Part shown: positions 39,013 to 48,936 of the stretch, piece by piece
How positions within the stretch are numbered: position 1 is the first letter of the stretch
Layout: the number at the start of each line of letters is the position of its first letter
Source: an uncultured Flavobacteriales bacterium
GTDB lineage: Bacteria > Bacteroidota > Bacteroidia > Flavobacteriales_E > Vicingaceae
Reading direction: 5' to 3'
Assembly (NCBI GenBank): GCA_905479915.1
Contig: CAJQOH010000013.1
Coordinates: 1-64,000, forward strand
DNA length: 64,000 nt
Made by a program: the position numbers and the translations under genes
Notes under the pieces: model-generated
What the model saw: only the letters and a program-made list of their open reading frames with translations
Databases searched by the model: none
What the model was told of the DNA's origin: nothing

Positions 39013-39372
39013 TTAGTGATTCATTCCATCTTTTTGGCAACAATCAGGCAAATCATCATGTGCTTTTTGATTCGCTTTTAGATTATCAGCATCGTAACCA
39101 ATACTGCTTATTGCCAGCCTTATTTTATCTGGATCAGTTTTATGTGGTTTGTACGTAACCGTTAATTCAGCTTTATCTATATTTAAGTTAGAAGATACAA
39201 TGCCTTTTTCATAAGCCATTGCTTTTTCTATTCTCGTTTTACACATTCCACATTCAGTAGACGTTTTTATAATTACCGTTTTTGTTTTTTTTGCCTTTTG
39301 TGCGATAGCAGTATTAGAGTTTATTGCTAGCAATGTGATTAAGGTGATGATTAAATTTTTCATATAGTTCAA
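39013..39372 (-). CDS. Periplasmic heavy-metal-associated (HMA) domain protein
   Basis: Signal peptide; TECGMCKTRIEKAM metal-binding CXXC; SSIGYDAD. Confidence 0.85.
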   Translation of the reverse strand: MNYMKNLIITLITLLAINSNTAIAQKAKKTKTVIIKTSTECGMCKTRIEKAMAYEKGIVSSNLNIDKAELTVTYKPHKTDPDKIRLAISSIGYDADNLKANQKAHDDLPDCCQKDGMNH

Positions 39373-39407
39373 TTTATATTTGATTAATTATTTTCAAAGA
39401 TATTCTG

Positions 39408-41603
39408 TTATTTTATTTTATATCTCAATCCAAAATAGATGTTTCTCCCCATTACAGGACCCCAGATTAATGATGCATCAAAATTTGAGCCATTTGGGTT
39501 GTCTGCAGCTATTATAGGATTATCCTGTCTGTAATTGAGAATGTTTTCTACACCTCCATAAACTTCAAACTTTTTAAAGGCTCTTGTAATTTGTCCATTT
39601 AAAGTATAATAAGGCTTTGATTTAGTATCTATAATATATTCAGTAGAGTTGCTTGACGTACTAGGAATCCTGCTTAAATCAAACCAGTGAGCAGTTAAAT
39701 CAAATTTCCATTTATCAAAATTGGTAACATAACCAAGGTTAACTAGTGCCCGGTTTTTAGGAGTTAAAGGTTTGTCTTTTAATTCTCCATTATAAGTGGT
39801 TTTGATGTTGTACCATTTATACGCAGCTTTTAATTCTAACACTTTGGTTATCTCAACAGAATACTCAGCTTGTAAACTGTGTGAAAATGATTTTCCATCT
39901 AAATTATAAAAAGAAATTTCTCTAGGGTTTTCATAGTCAACAACTACTTGATTGGTAAAGTCTGTATAATAATAATCAAGAGAAAATCCCATTTCTTTTT
40001 TAGCCAATTCAAACTTGTGTGTTATACTGGTTCCATAATTCCATGCAATTTCTGGCTGTAGGTTAAGATCGTTTAGAATAATGTTTCGAGTACTTGCCAT
40101 GGCAGGACCAGAGTTCTCTATAATAGGATTAGCAGTTCTAAATCCCCTCCCAGCAGATAATCTAAAAGCGGACCTATCAGTGAAGTTATATTTGTAATGG
40201 GCTCTAGGGGTTAAAAATGCTCCAAAACTATTGTGATGATCTCCTCTTAATCCTAATACAACTGATGTTTTTTCTTCATCACTGTAAGCATACTCAACAA
40301 AGGCTCCAGGAACCATTTCAATCTTTCCGAACTTATAATTTTCATTTAATATTTTATCGTAATTGTCATACACAAAACTTCCTCCAATTTTTATTTTATT
40401 ATCGGTAGTATTGATTATAGTTTGATAAATTACATTTAAATAGCCACTATATTGTTGAGCATTATATGATTTTTGGCCATAAGAAGATTGGTGGTCATGA
40501 AATCTAAAACTATTAAGGATACCGATACTTTTATAAGGCTTTTCAGGGAACAAAAAACCATTCTTAGTAAATACTTCAAGTTGTTTTGTTTGTACATCTA
40601 TATAGTATAATGGCTCTCGTTCATTTGCTTCTATTTGTCCAGCACTTAAATCATCATAAACGACTCTAAACCCTGCTTGAAACATATGTTTTTTTCCAAC
40701 ATATTTCCAACGGTTAAATAGATTATATTGAGTTCTGATTGGGTGATCATGAAAATTGTCATTGTTGTTATCATGTTTAATACTCTGATTACTAGAATGT
40801 AACATTGTCATTGTACTCCATTTATTATTTATTTTTTGTGGAGCTTGTAGATTGATTTCTCCTCTACTCATTGTATTTCCATAAATATTTAAATACAATT
40901 TGTCTGCTTCATCAGGTTTTTGAAGTTCAATATTGATTTGACCTGTAATAGATTCATATCCATTTACAACCGATCCTGCACCTTTTTTTATTTGAATAGA
41001 GTTTGCTTGAGTTCCTGGAACAAACGTTAATCCATATGCATTAGACAACCCTCTAATTAAAGGAAGGTTTTCGTATTGAGTTTGAGTATAAATACCATCT
41101 AGTCCTAACATTTGAATTTTCTTAGTTCCGGAAACGGCATCTGTAAAATTTACGTCTACCGATGCATTGGTTTCAAAGCTTTCAGAAATGTTACAACAAG
41201 CGGCTTTTGCTAACTCCTTAGTAGTGAGTGTTTCAGTATGTATAGGGTCTATTGTGTTTATATATGTTCCAGATTGTCTTTCAGTAACTTGGAATTCGTC
41301 TAGCCCTACTACATTCTTTAGTGTAATATTTACTTTTTTCTGATAAGATTTTAATAAGACAGTGTCTGATTGGTATCCAACAAAACTTACTATAAGTTGA
41401 GCTGGATAGGTTGTAGGTTCTGTAATTTTAAATTCACCATTAGCGTTTGCTACAACTCCTGTGGTAGTTCCTTTCCAATAAACGTTGGCTAAAGGAATAA
41501 CTTTGTTGTTGTCTTCTGTAACAGAACCAGTAATGCTTTTTTGGGCACTAACAGACATGAAAGCTAACAGAAGCGTAAGTGTTGATATTATTTTATTTTT
41601 CAT
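39408..41603 (-). CDS. TonB-dependent receptor with N-terminal carboxypeptidase-like domain
   Basis: ITGSVTEDNNKVIPLANVYWKGTTTGVVANANGEF; plug with AACCNISESFETNASVDV; beta-barrel C-terminus. Confidence 0.9.
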   Translation of the reverse strand: MKNKIISTLTLLLAFMSVSAQKSITGSVTEDNNKVIPLANVYWKGTTTGVVANANGEFKITEPTTYPAQLIVSFVGYQSDTVLLKSYQKKVNITLKNVVGLDEFQVTERQSGTYINTIDPIHTETLTTKELAKAACCNISESFETNASVDVNFTDAVSGTKKIQMLGLDGIYTQTQYENLPLIRGLSNAYGLTFVPGTQANSIQIKKGAGSVVNGYESITGQINIELQKPDEADKLYLNIYGNTMSRGEINLQAPQKINNKWSTMTMLHSSNQSIKHDNNNDNFHDHPIRTQYNLFNRWKYVGKKHMFQAGFRVVYDDLSAGQIEANEREPLYYIDVQTKQLEVFTKNGFLFPEKPYKSIGILNSFRFHDHQSSYGQKSYNAQQYSGYLNVIYQTIINTTDNKIKIGGSFVYDNYDKILNENYKFGKIEMVPGAFVEYAYSDEEKTSVVLGLRGDHHNSFGAFLTPRAHYKYNFTDRSAFRLSAGRGFRTANPIIENSGPAMASTRNIILNDLNLQPEIAWNYGTSITHKFELAKKEMGFSLDYYYTDFTNQVVVDYENPREISFYNLDGKSFSHSLQAEYSVEITKVLELKAAYKWYNIKTTYNGELKDKPLTPKNRALVNLGYVTNFDKWKFDLTAHWFDLSRIPSTSSNSTEYIIDTKSKPYYTLNGQITRAFKKFEVYGGVENILNYRQDNPIIAADNPNGSNFDASLIWGPVMGRNIYFGLRYKIK

Positions 41604-41690
41604 AATTCTTTTTTAGAGGATGTAATTATCTCATAAATTGTTATGCCGAGCACAACAAATTCTAATCTAAATAGATTAGAAAAAAAGAAT

Positions 41691-42125
41691 CTATATTCTG
41701 AATATTTGAACTAGCTTAAGCAGTTCATAACCACCTGGAGGTGGGAGGTTGGTGTAAAAATGATAATCTGTAACTTTTGCTAATTTATTTGATATAGACG
41801 AGTTTAGATTTAAAGCAAATAATAAAGGAAGTAAGGTTTTAAATTCATTGATATTGCTGCTTTCGTAATCAAAATCAAGTATTATATTATTAGAATCACA
41901 ACACTTCTTATTAAGGTCGCAACATGTTTTATCAGCATCACAACATTTTTTAATAGCAGCTGTATTGTTCTTAACTATTTTCTCGCAATCATCAAATTTG
42001 GACAAGCTTATTTGAATGTCTCCACTCATTAGACATTCCATTTTATACAAACTTATTTGCATGGTTGACACTAGAAGAACTAGTATCATAGAAAAACTAA
42101 ATATGTATTTAACTAATGTTTTCAT
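41691..42125 (-). CDS. Cys-rich small membrane-anchored protein, HYC_CC_PP-family-like
   Basis: N-terminal hydrophobic segment, KMEC, repeated CC motif, C-terminal LPPPGG; next to TonB receptor and HMA protein. Confidence 0.6.
   Translation of the reverse strand: MKTLVKYIFSFSMILVLLVSTMQISLYKMECLMSGDIQISLSKFDDCEKIVKNNTAAIKKCCDADKTCCDLNKKCCDSNNIILDFDYESSNINEFKTLLPLLFALNLNSSISNKLAKVTDYHFYTNLPPPGGYELLKLVQIFRI
41896..41958 (-). repeat. Three 21-nt units encoding [K-x-CCD-x-x] heptads
   Basis: Protein KKCCDAD-KTCCDLN-KKCCDSN. Confidence 0.8.
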
Positions 42126-42189
42126 AAAATGTCTTATCCAAAATTACTAAAAAATGAAGTATGTATTTTGAATTTGAAGTAATAGACCT

Positions 42190-44448
42190 TTATTCTTTTA
42201 TAATCTTTGCGATCTTACTTCCTTTACTATTGTTGAATTTTAGAAGGTAAATCCCCTTAGAATATGTTTCTAGGTTTACAATAATAGAGTTACTTTTTAG
42301 TGGTTTAGACATTACAACTTCACCAAGTAGGTTTGAGATTACTAAAGAAGAATTTTCAAGATCATTGTTTCCTAAATCGATATGAATTTGATCAGAAGTA
42401 GGGTTAGGATAAACACTTATTTCATTTAATTTATTGTTGATGATATTGATGTTTGTTGCATCATAACCTTGATAAAAAGCAAGACCTCCAGATAGGTTTC
42501 CAACAAGCATGTCGAGATAGGTATCGTTATTAATATCAGCCAAACTGATATTTGATTCAACTCCTTCCCAAATACCTAAATAAGTGGAATCTATAGAGAA
42601 AGTTCCAGTTAAATTCCCTTCAATGTTTTCAAACTTATAAATGTATCCGTTAGCTGAACCAGACAACATTTTGTAGGTTCCATTATCATCATAAATAAAA
42701 GGACTACTGCTACCCTGGAAGTCTGTATATCTTTTAGTGTTCACGTTTCCTAATGTAGTTGTTATAAGAGTAAATGCGGGAGTATTGATCGTTCCTGTAT
42801 TCTCATAATAAGTAAAGAATCCATTTTGAGTTCCAATTACTAAGTCAATTTTTGAATCTCTATTTAAATCAATAAGCTGAGGTGTAGAAGAACCGCCAAT
42901 ATCAATGTTGTTGTATTGAGCTTGATTCAATACAAAGTTTGGTACATTACCTACACCAGCTGTATTTTCAAAATAATGTAGATAACCAATATGGTCTCCT
43001 AAGATCATGTCGTCATCCCCATCCCCATCTAAATCTCCAAATGTAGGATGTAATCCTAGCGTTTTTCTATTGTTTAGCGCATCCAGATTTAAGCTAGATA
43101 CGTTTGCATAATTAGAGTCAACCAATTGGTAATATGGAGCATTTGCAGTTCCTTTATTTTCATAAACCCATAAAGAAGAAACGTAATATTCTAAAACAGT
43201 GGGATCATATAAACCATAATTCCCAACAATAATGTCTAATAATCCATCGGCATTATAATCAAAAAATGCAGGATGGTTACCTTGTCCAATCTCTATCATT
43301 CCTTCTTGTAGGAATGATTCTGTAGTTAAATTAAAATCAGGATTATTTGTTAAATTATTGTTTTCGTAAAGCCATACATTATTTGTGTTTTCAGTAAATG
43401 AAGGATTGTTGGTAGAGCAGATTAAATCTTTAATTCCGTCATTATTTACATCAGTATAAAACCCTGCAACAAAATGTTCAATATTGATAGGTGTAGTACT
43501 TAAATTGTTTGCCGGGAAAGCAGTGTCTTGGGTCGTAATAGATGATGAGTTGAGATTGGGACTAACATCGTCATTAATTAATAGTAATAAATTTGAATAA
43601 GCGTTTCCACCTAAAAGAAGGTCTTTATTGTTGTTTCCATCAATATCTAAAGTTAAAAAAGAAGAACCTCCTACATGCTTGTTTGTTGCTTCCATTTTTT
43701 CAGGATTACCAATGTTTGTAAAGCAGGTATCGTTAAAATCTACACTATTGTTCGAAGGAGTTTCTTTAACAAATCCCCAACATTTGTTGGCCAGTTGAAA
43801 ATCCAATTGACTACAGTCTCCATTTCTTTCCATGGATAAGTTTTTATGGTATTCAATTCTACCTCCAGTAATACTTAAGGTAAGGATATCAATATCTCCA
43901 TCATTGTCTATATCATCAAAAGCAGGTAAGTTTGCCGTACTAATAAACAAGTTGGTGTAGCTGGCGTTGGTAGAGTCAGGATGAACATCAGAATGAACTT
44001 GATTGGTATCCAAAACAAAACTAAGTTGACTTGTAGAGTTATTTTTGTAAGCTCCAATTCCTCCTGATGAAGAAGTGAAAATATCCATTTTACCATCACA
44101 ATTATAATCTCTTAATAAAACCCAATCGTGTAAACCTTTTGGGAAGTTTTGAATGTAACTTGGATCATGTGTGTATGTAATTTGATTGGCTTGACCAGCG
44201 TTGATAAAAGTTGATATACGATTTCCTGTTCTGTCAAAAACAAATAAATCTTTTATACCATCTAGGTTAAGGTCTATTTCCGAAAATTGAACGGAGTTAA
44301 AACCACCTGACCATGGGTTTTTTAGGGTGTCTCCATTAACAGATAAGATAGTGAGGTTGTCATTTCGAGAAAACCCTAGCTGAGCTTTAGAAAGGTTAGT
44401 TAATAGTAAACCAGTAGCTAATAATAATAGGGGTATAAAGTTTTTCAT
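42190..44448 (-). CDS. FG-GAP/VCBS repeat secreted protein with T9SS sorting domain
   Basis: Repeated D-x-D-x-D-G/N Ca-binding-like units (DLNLDGIKDLFVFD, DIDNDGDIDILTL, DLDGDGDDDMILGD); C-terminal SVYPNPTSDQIHIDL...SKGIYLLKF. Confidence 0.9.
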   Translation of the reverse strand: MKNFIPLLLLATGLLLTNLSKAQLGFSRNDNLTILSVNGDTLKNPWSGGFNSVQFSEIDLNLDGIKDLFVFDRTGNRISTFINAGQANQITYTHDPSYIQNFPKGLHDWVLLRDYNCDGKMDIFTSSSGGIGAYKNNSTSQLSFVLDTNQVHSDVHPDSTNASYTNLFISTANLPAFDDIDNDGDIDILTLSITGGRIEYHKNLSMERNGDCSQLDFQLANKCWGFVKETPSNNSVDFNDTCFTNIGNPEKMEATNKHVGGSSFLTLDIDGNNNKDLLLGGNAYSNLLLLINDDVSPNLNSSSITTQDTAFPANNLSTTPINIEHFVAGFYTDVNNDGIKDLICSTNNPSFTENTNNVWLYENNNLTNNPDFNLTTESFLQEGMIEIGQGNHPAFFDYNADGLLDIIVGNYGLYDPTVLEYYVSSLWVYENKGTANAPYYQLVDSNYANVSSLNLDALNNRKTLGLHPTFGDLDGDGDDDMILGDHIGYLHYFENTAGVGNVPNFVLNQAQYNNIDIGGSSTPQLIDLNRDSKIDLVIGTQNGFFTYYENTGTINTPAFTLITTTLGNVNTKRYTDFQGSSSPFIYDDNGTYKMLSGSANGYIYKFENIEGNLTGTFSIDSTYLGIWEGVESNISLADINNDTYLDMLVGNLSGGLAFYQGYDATNINIINNKLNEISVYPNPTSDQIHIDLGNNDLENSSLVISNLLGEVVMSKPLKSNSIIVNLETYSKGIYLLKFNNSKGSKIAKIIKE

Positions 44449-44506
44449 AATATATTTATAATGAATAAAATTACTTAAAAAACTAAATCGAAGTATTATT
44501 CTTAAT

Positions 44507-44514
44507 TACCTTTG
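44507..44514 (+). promoter_or_regulatory. Candidate -7 element TACCTTTG for NifU-family gene
   Basis: TAnnTTTG, 20 nt upstream of ATG. Confidence 0.5.
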
Positions 44515-44533
44515 TAGTCTAAAATAGATAAAA

Positions 44534-45160
44534 ATGGAAACAACACAAGCACCATATACAATTTATGCAGAGAGTACACCTAATCCTAATACAATGAAGT
44601 TTGTATCGAATAGGTGGCTAATTACAAATAATAAATCTTATGAGGTTTTAGCAGATCAGCGCATGGGTAGTTCTTCTCCTTTAGCTGAAAAGTTGTTTAG
44701 TTTCCCTTTTATTAATGGTGTATTTATTTCGGCAAATTTTGTTACTGTAACAAAAGCTGAATCTATTGAGTGGACAGATGTGATGATAGAGTTAAGGGAT
44801 TTTATCTCAAATTATCTAAACACTGATGGGATGGAAATTATTCGTAAGGAGTTTTTAGTTGAAGATGAAGTGAATGAGAGTGAAGAGAACTCTAGCGGCA
44901 TTCAATCTTCTTCAAAAAAGGACCTTACAGACTTTGATAAGAAGATTGTTGAGATATTAGATGAATATATTAAACCAGCTGTAGAGAGTGATGGTGGAGC
45001 TATTGAGTTTGATTCTTATTCTGAAGGTACTGTGAAGGTTATTTTAAAAGGTGCTTGTAGTGGTTGTCCTTCATCTACTGCTACTCTTAAGGGTGGAATA
45101 GAATCTTTATTAAAAAGTATGCTTCCTGAAGTAAAAGAGGTAGAAGCAATTAATGGTTAA
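44534..45160 (+). CDS. NifU/Nfu-family Fe-S scaffold protein
   Basis: TPNPNTMKFV Nfu N-domain; C-terminal AVESDGGAIEFDSY...LKGACSGCPSSTATLKGGIESLL. Confidence 0.93.
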   Translation: METTQAPYTIYAESTPNPNTMKFVSNRWLITNNKSYEVLADQRMGSSSPLAEKLFSFPFINGVFISANFVTVTKAESIEWTDVMIELRDFISNYLNTDGMEIIRKEFLVEDEVNESEENSSGIQSSSKKDLTDFDKKIVEILDEYIKPAVESDGGAIEFDSYSEGTVKVILKGACSGCPSSTATLKGGIESLLKSMLPEVKEVEAING

Positions 45161-45177
45161 TCTAGTCTTCTTGTTTT

Positions 45178-45918
45178 TTATTTGAAAAGAGGAAAAGAAA
45201 TTTTCAAGCTTTTAGCTAAGAAATAAGTGATAGATGTTTTAATTACACCAATACCATAGATAGTACTTCTTTTAAAATTTATTGAAGAGGCTTCTTTAAA
45301 GTATTTTGTTGGGCATGTGATTTCGGCAATTCTAAAATTGAAAAAACACATTTGAGCAAGAATTTGATTGTCAAAAACAAAATCATTTGAATTACTTGAA
45401 TAATTAATCTCCTTTAGCACTATAGAAGATATGGCTCTATATCCGGTATGGTATTCTGATAGTTTTTGATTCATCATAATATTTTGGAAAAGAGTGAGTA
45501 CTCGATTAAAAAAATATTTATAGATGGGCATACCTCCAGTTAAAGCACCTTTCCCTAATATTCTAGAACCCAAAACAACATCATAAAGATCATTTGCAAT
45601 TAAATAAGACATTGAATGAATTAGTTTTGGGGTATATTGATAATCAGGATGCAGCATTATAACAATATCTGCACCTAACGCTAAAGCTTTGTCATAACAA
45701 GTTTTTTGGTTCCCTCCGTACCCTAAATTTTTAACATGTCTAATGGTATGTTTTATGTTTAATGCTTTAGCAATTTCATATGTTTTATCGGTACTTTGAT
45801 CATCAACAAGTATAACATCATCAACAATATCAAATGGAATTTCTTGATACGTTTTCTCTAATGTTTTTTCAGCATTATATGCTGGAAGAATAACAATGAT
45901 TTTTTTGTCGTTTATCAT
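45178..45918 (-). CDS. Family 2 glycosyltransferase
   Basis: VILPAYNAEKTLEKTYQEIP, ILVDDQSTDKT, MLHPDYQY. Confidence 0.92.
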   Translation of the reverse strand: MINDKKIIVILPAYNAEKTLEKTYQEIPFDIVDDVILVDDQSTDKTYEIAKALNIKHTIRHVKNLGYGGNQKTCYDKALALGADIVIMLHPDYQYTPKLIHSMSYLIANDLYDVVLGSRILGKGALTGGMPIYKYFFNRVLTLFQNIMMNQKLSEYHTGYRAISSIVLKEINYSSNSNDFVFDNQILAQMCFFNFRIAEITCPTKYFKEASSINFKRSTIYGIGVIKTSITYFLAKSLKISFPLFK

Positions 45919-47546
45919 TCTTGTTTATTGTTAGTTTTTTTTAGGACATATAGATGCTTTAAATTGTTTGGAAGCCAAGTTGAATAGTTGTATTCAGCTT
46001 GAATATTGTACCCTTCAATTATTGTTGGTGCAATAACATAGTGGTTGTTTTCAACCCACCACCAGTTACCTGTATGACTAGGGTTGTAGCTCTTTGATCC
46101 ATATAAGTGCCAAGCATTAAATTCAAATCCTCCATCAATATTTGATGGTGCAATAGCAAGTTCTTCTGTTAGATGATTTCCTGCTTTCCATCTGGTTTTA
46201 TGAAAACTAAAATAGTCGTGTGTACCAGCAACCGAAAAGTAAGTGAGTACGCTAAATGGAATTAGAAATAATATTTTTTTAAACTTAAGACTAAATGAGA
46301 TAACGTATATCAAGAGTAAAAAAGGCAGTAAAAAAAGTAAATAACGATCATTAGCAAAACTAAGGCAAATAGGGAATAGGTAAAAAATGAAAAGTAATAG
46401 AATAAGATGGTGTAGATAGTTTTTTTTATTTATACACTTTGTAAAAACATTATTGAAAATAGAAATAATAAAACAGCAAAAACTAATTCCCCCTAATAGG
46501 TTAAGGCTTTGCCAAAATATTTTTAGAATAAGCGACATGTTTTTGGTTTCATAAGGCTGAAACTCAGCTAATATTATTGGGCCTATCCCTGATGAATAAA
46601 TTATATTACCCACAGTTGGCAGGATATTCTCACTAATAATAACTTTTATTAAAATTAGAAATAAATATATAGTAGCTACTATTAGTAACTTAAAATTATT
46701 TTTAAGTAATGTTAAATGTGTTTTAATGTTACTTAATGTAAGGGGAAGTAAAAATATCCCAATGCAAATTGTAGAGGTAATAAAGTAGTATAAAAAAGAC
46801 TTTATAAGTGCTAAGGTTGGATGGGAAATAACATGAATTATTCTATCAAATTGATAGTTAAAGGTAACGGTCATATTCCCAGTAAATTTTAATATGTAAA
46901 CATAAATGTACAAGATTAGGATGTTAAGTATGAATGGGCTAAAGCTGATTAAAATATTTTTAAACTTAACAGGATAAATAACCAAGTATGTTATAGCGAA
47001 AACAAATGGTAATATTATGCCAGTTTGCCTAACTAAAGTTGCTAATAAAGTAAAGACAATAAATAATACATAGGTATGCAGCTGGAAATTCTTGATAAGC
47101 CTAATCATAAATAAAAAGGCAACCATAGTTAACATTAATATTAAAATGTCGGGCATAAAAGTGTTAGATAATGATAGAACTAGTGGGTTGAATAAGAAGA
47201 CTAGAAGGACTATAAATCTGATCTTTGAAACTACTTCATAAAATTTCAAAATTTGATTAAGTGTAAGAATCATAATGATAGTGGAGAGGATTGATACTAG
47301 TCTTAATGAAAAAAAAGAAGTACCAAAAATTTTGCAAAATAATAACCCTAAGATTTGAAGAGTAACTCCAGGGATTGCCTGCCATTTTAAAAATGTTATT
47401 TCTCCAGTGTTTAAAAATGAAAAGATTGGTTTTGTATAAGCCCAATCATCATTAAGAGGAAATTCACCTAACGGGTAAATTAATATCTCTGAAATAATAA
47501 ATAATAGAATTACAATAACCCAGTTATATTGAATGACTTTTTTCAC
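45915..47546 (-). CDS. ArnT/PMT-like polytopic glycosyltransferase
   Basis: Multi-TM, N-terminal EFPLNDDWAYTKPI acidic loop typical of GT-C enzymes. Confidence 0.65.
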   Translation of the reverse strand: MKKVIQYNWVIVILLFIISEILIYPLGEFPLNDDWAYTKPIFSFLNTGEITFLKWQAIPGVTLQILGLLFCKIFGTSFFSLRLVSILSTIIMILTLNQILKFYEVVSKIRFIVLLVFLFNPLVLSLSNTFMPDILILMLTMVAFLFMIRLIKNFQLHTYVLFIVFTLLATLVRQTGIILPFVFAITYLVIYPVKFKNILISFSPFILNILILYIYVYILKFTGNMTVTFNYQFDRIIHVISHPTLALIKSFLYYFITSTICIGIFLLPLTLSNIKTHLTLLKNNFKLLIVATIYLFLILIKVIISENILPTVGNIIYSSGIGPIILAEFQPYETKNMSLILKIFWQSLNLLGGISFCCFIISIFNNVFTKCINKKNYLHHLILLLFIFYLFPICLSFANDRYLLFLLPFLLLIYVISFSLKFKKILFLIPFSVLTYFSVAGTHDYFSFHKTRWKAGNHLTEELAIAPSNIDGGFEFNAWHLYGSKSYNPSHTGNWWWVENNHYVIAPTIIEGYNIQAEYNYSTWLPNNLKHLYVLKKTNNKQE

Positions 47547-47555
47547 TGACTTAAA

Positions 47556-48791
47556 TTAAATACTGGATAAATGAGTTTTAAAAAAATCTAATAAGCAAAA
47601 ATGTCTTGTTAGTTGAAGTAGCTGACTCATTATTAAAAAAGTAAAGAAAATAATGGTGAGAGAATATTGGTTCGCTTTTAAATTGCTAATTAGGTTGTAA
47701 TTGAGCAACCAATAACAAATCATAAATATACAAGGAATAACAATTAACAATTCAATAAAATACATATGTATTGAGCTGAATTGTGGAAAGAATATTATTG
47801 TTGTTAGTAGCGGTATTAAAAGGAATATGAATTGATTGAAATATAATTTTGATTTATCGTTGAGTACTTTTCCAAGTAGGACGGTTGAGGTTATAAGGAT
47901 TAATGTGCTTAGTGTTTGTTGAGAAGATTTTGGAGAATAAATTACAGATAATATAGAATCGAAGTAAGCAGATGAACCATCAAGTCCAGACCGATATAAA
48001 AATCCTGAAGCAGAACTTCTCAGGTTTAGAGAATTTGCTGCAATTAGAGGTAGGATGTAATTTACTATGTTTGATATAATTATCATAGAAATAATACCAA
48101 GCATTTTTTTTCGAATTTTCAATTCATTCTGTACATATATATAGCACAAAATCCATGCGGGGAAATAGATTGGAGTAATGAATGAAATCATTAACCCTAT
48201 GATTAAAAACAACTTGTCTTTTTTTTCTGTTTTATAATTGTTTACACAGGTTAATGAAAGTAGACAGAAAAGTATTGAAATAACCATATGGAAATTTTCT
48301 AGGTTATTTCTAAGCATAGATGACCATGGAAGAGAGTTGGTGATGAGAAGGCCAATGATCAGAAATATGATAGTTAGAAAATAACTATTACCTGATTGAA
48401 TCAATAATTTTAACTCTTTTAATTTTACTCGGTAGATAACGAAACTAAAGAGTAAGACATTAATGTAAGGTAGGATATTTTGAGCTTTTTCATAACTAAT
48501 ATCAAGTACATGATGAAGTGGTGCAAGAATTATATAATTTATAAAATAAAAAGGATAGGTATAGGTTGTATACACTGTTCCATTAGCAGTTTCATTTTTT
48601 AAATAGTTACCAAGAAAAAAATGGTTTTTTATTGAGGTACTTTCCCACCAATTAAATGTAAAAGGTAATACTCCATTCTTTGCAGTAATAGAAGACTCAT
48701 ATACTCCTAAACTCATAACAACAATAAGCCAAAGAATACAACAAAGAATAAAAAAAACAGATGGGTATAAAAATTGAATTCTCTGTTTCAT
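47556..48791 (-). CDS. Polytopic membrane protein, GT-C-like or unknown
   Basis: 411 aa, multiple TM helices, clustered with glycosyltransferases. Confidence 0.6.
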   Translation of the reverse strand: MKQRIQFLYPSVFFILCCILWLIVVMSLGVYESSITAKNGVLPFTFNWWESTSIKNHFFLGNYLKNETANGTVYTTYTYPFYFINYIILAPLHHVLDISYEKAQNILPYINVLLFSFVIYRVKLKELKLLIQSGNSYFLTIIFLIIGLLITNSLPWSSMLRNNLENFHMVISILFCLLSLTCVNNYKTEKKDKLFLIIGLMISFITPIYFPAWILCYIYVQNELKIRKKMLGIISMIIISNIVNYILPLIAANSLNLRSSASGFLYRSGLDGSSAYFDSILSVIYSPKSSQQTLSTLILITSTVLLGKVLNDKSKLYFNQFIFLLIPLLTTIIFFPQFSSIHMYFIELLIVIPCIFMICYWLLNYNLISNLKANQYSLTIIFFTFLIMSQLLQLTRHFCLLDFFKTHLSSI

Positions 48792-48936
48792 TATGAATTA
48801 AGGGAAAAGTTGTATTTAATTAGGTTTATAATTAATACCAAAGTAATTAAAATTTCTAAGCTATATATCTTTAAACGAGAAGTAACTTGATTAAAAATGG
48901 TTCAACTATTTTAAATAGTTTTCTTTGAAAGATAAC

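Noticed and set aside
40217-40408. 63-aa + strand ORF inside TonB receptor
   Set aside because: Antisense shadow ORF.
41660-41685. TCTAATCTAAATAGATTAGA hairpin as terminator
   Set aside because: A-run follows on the + strand and no T-run follows on the minus strand; not a convincing terminator.
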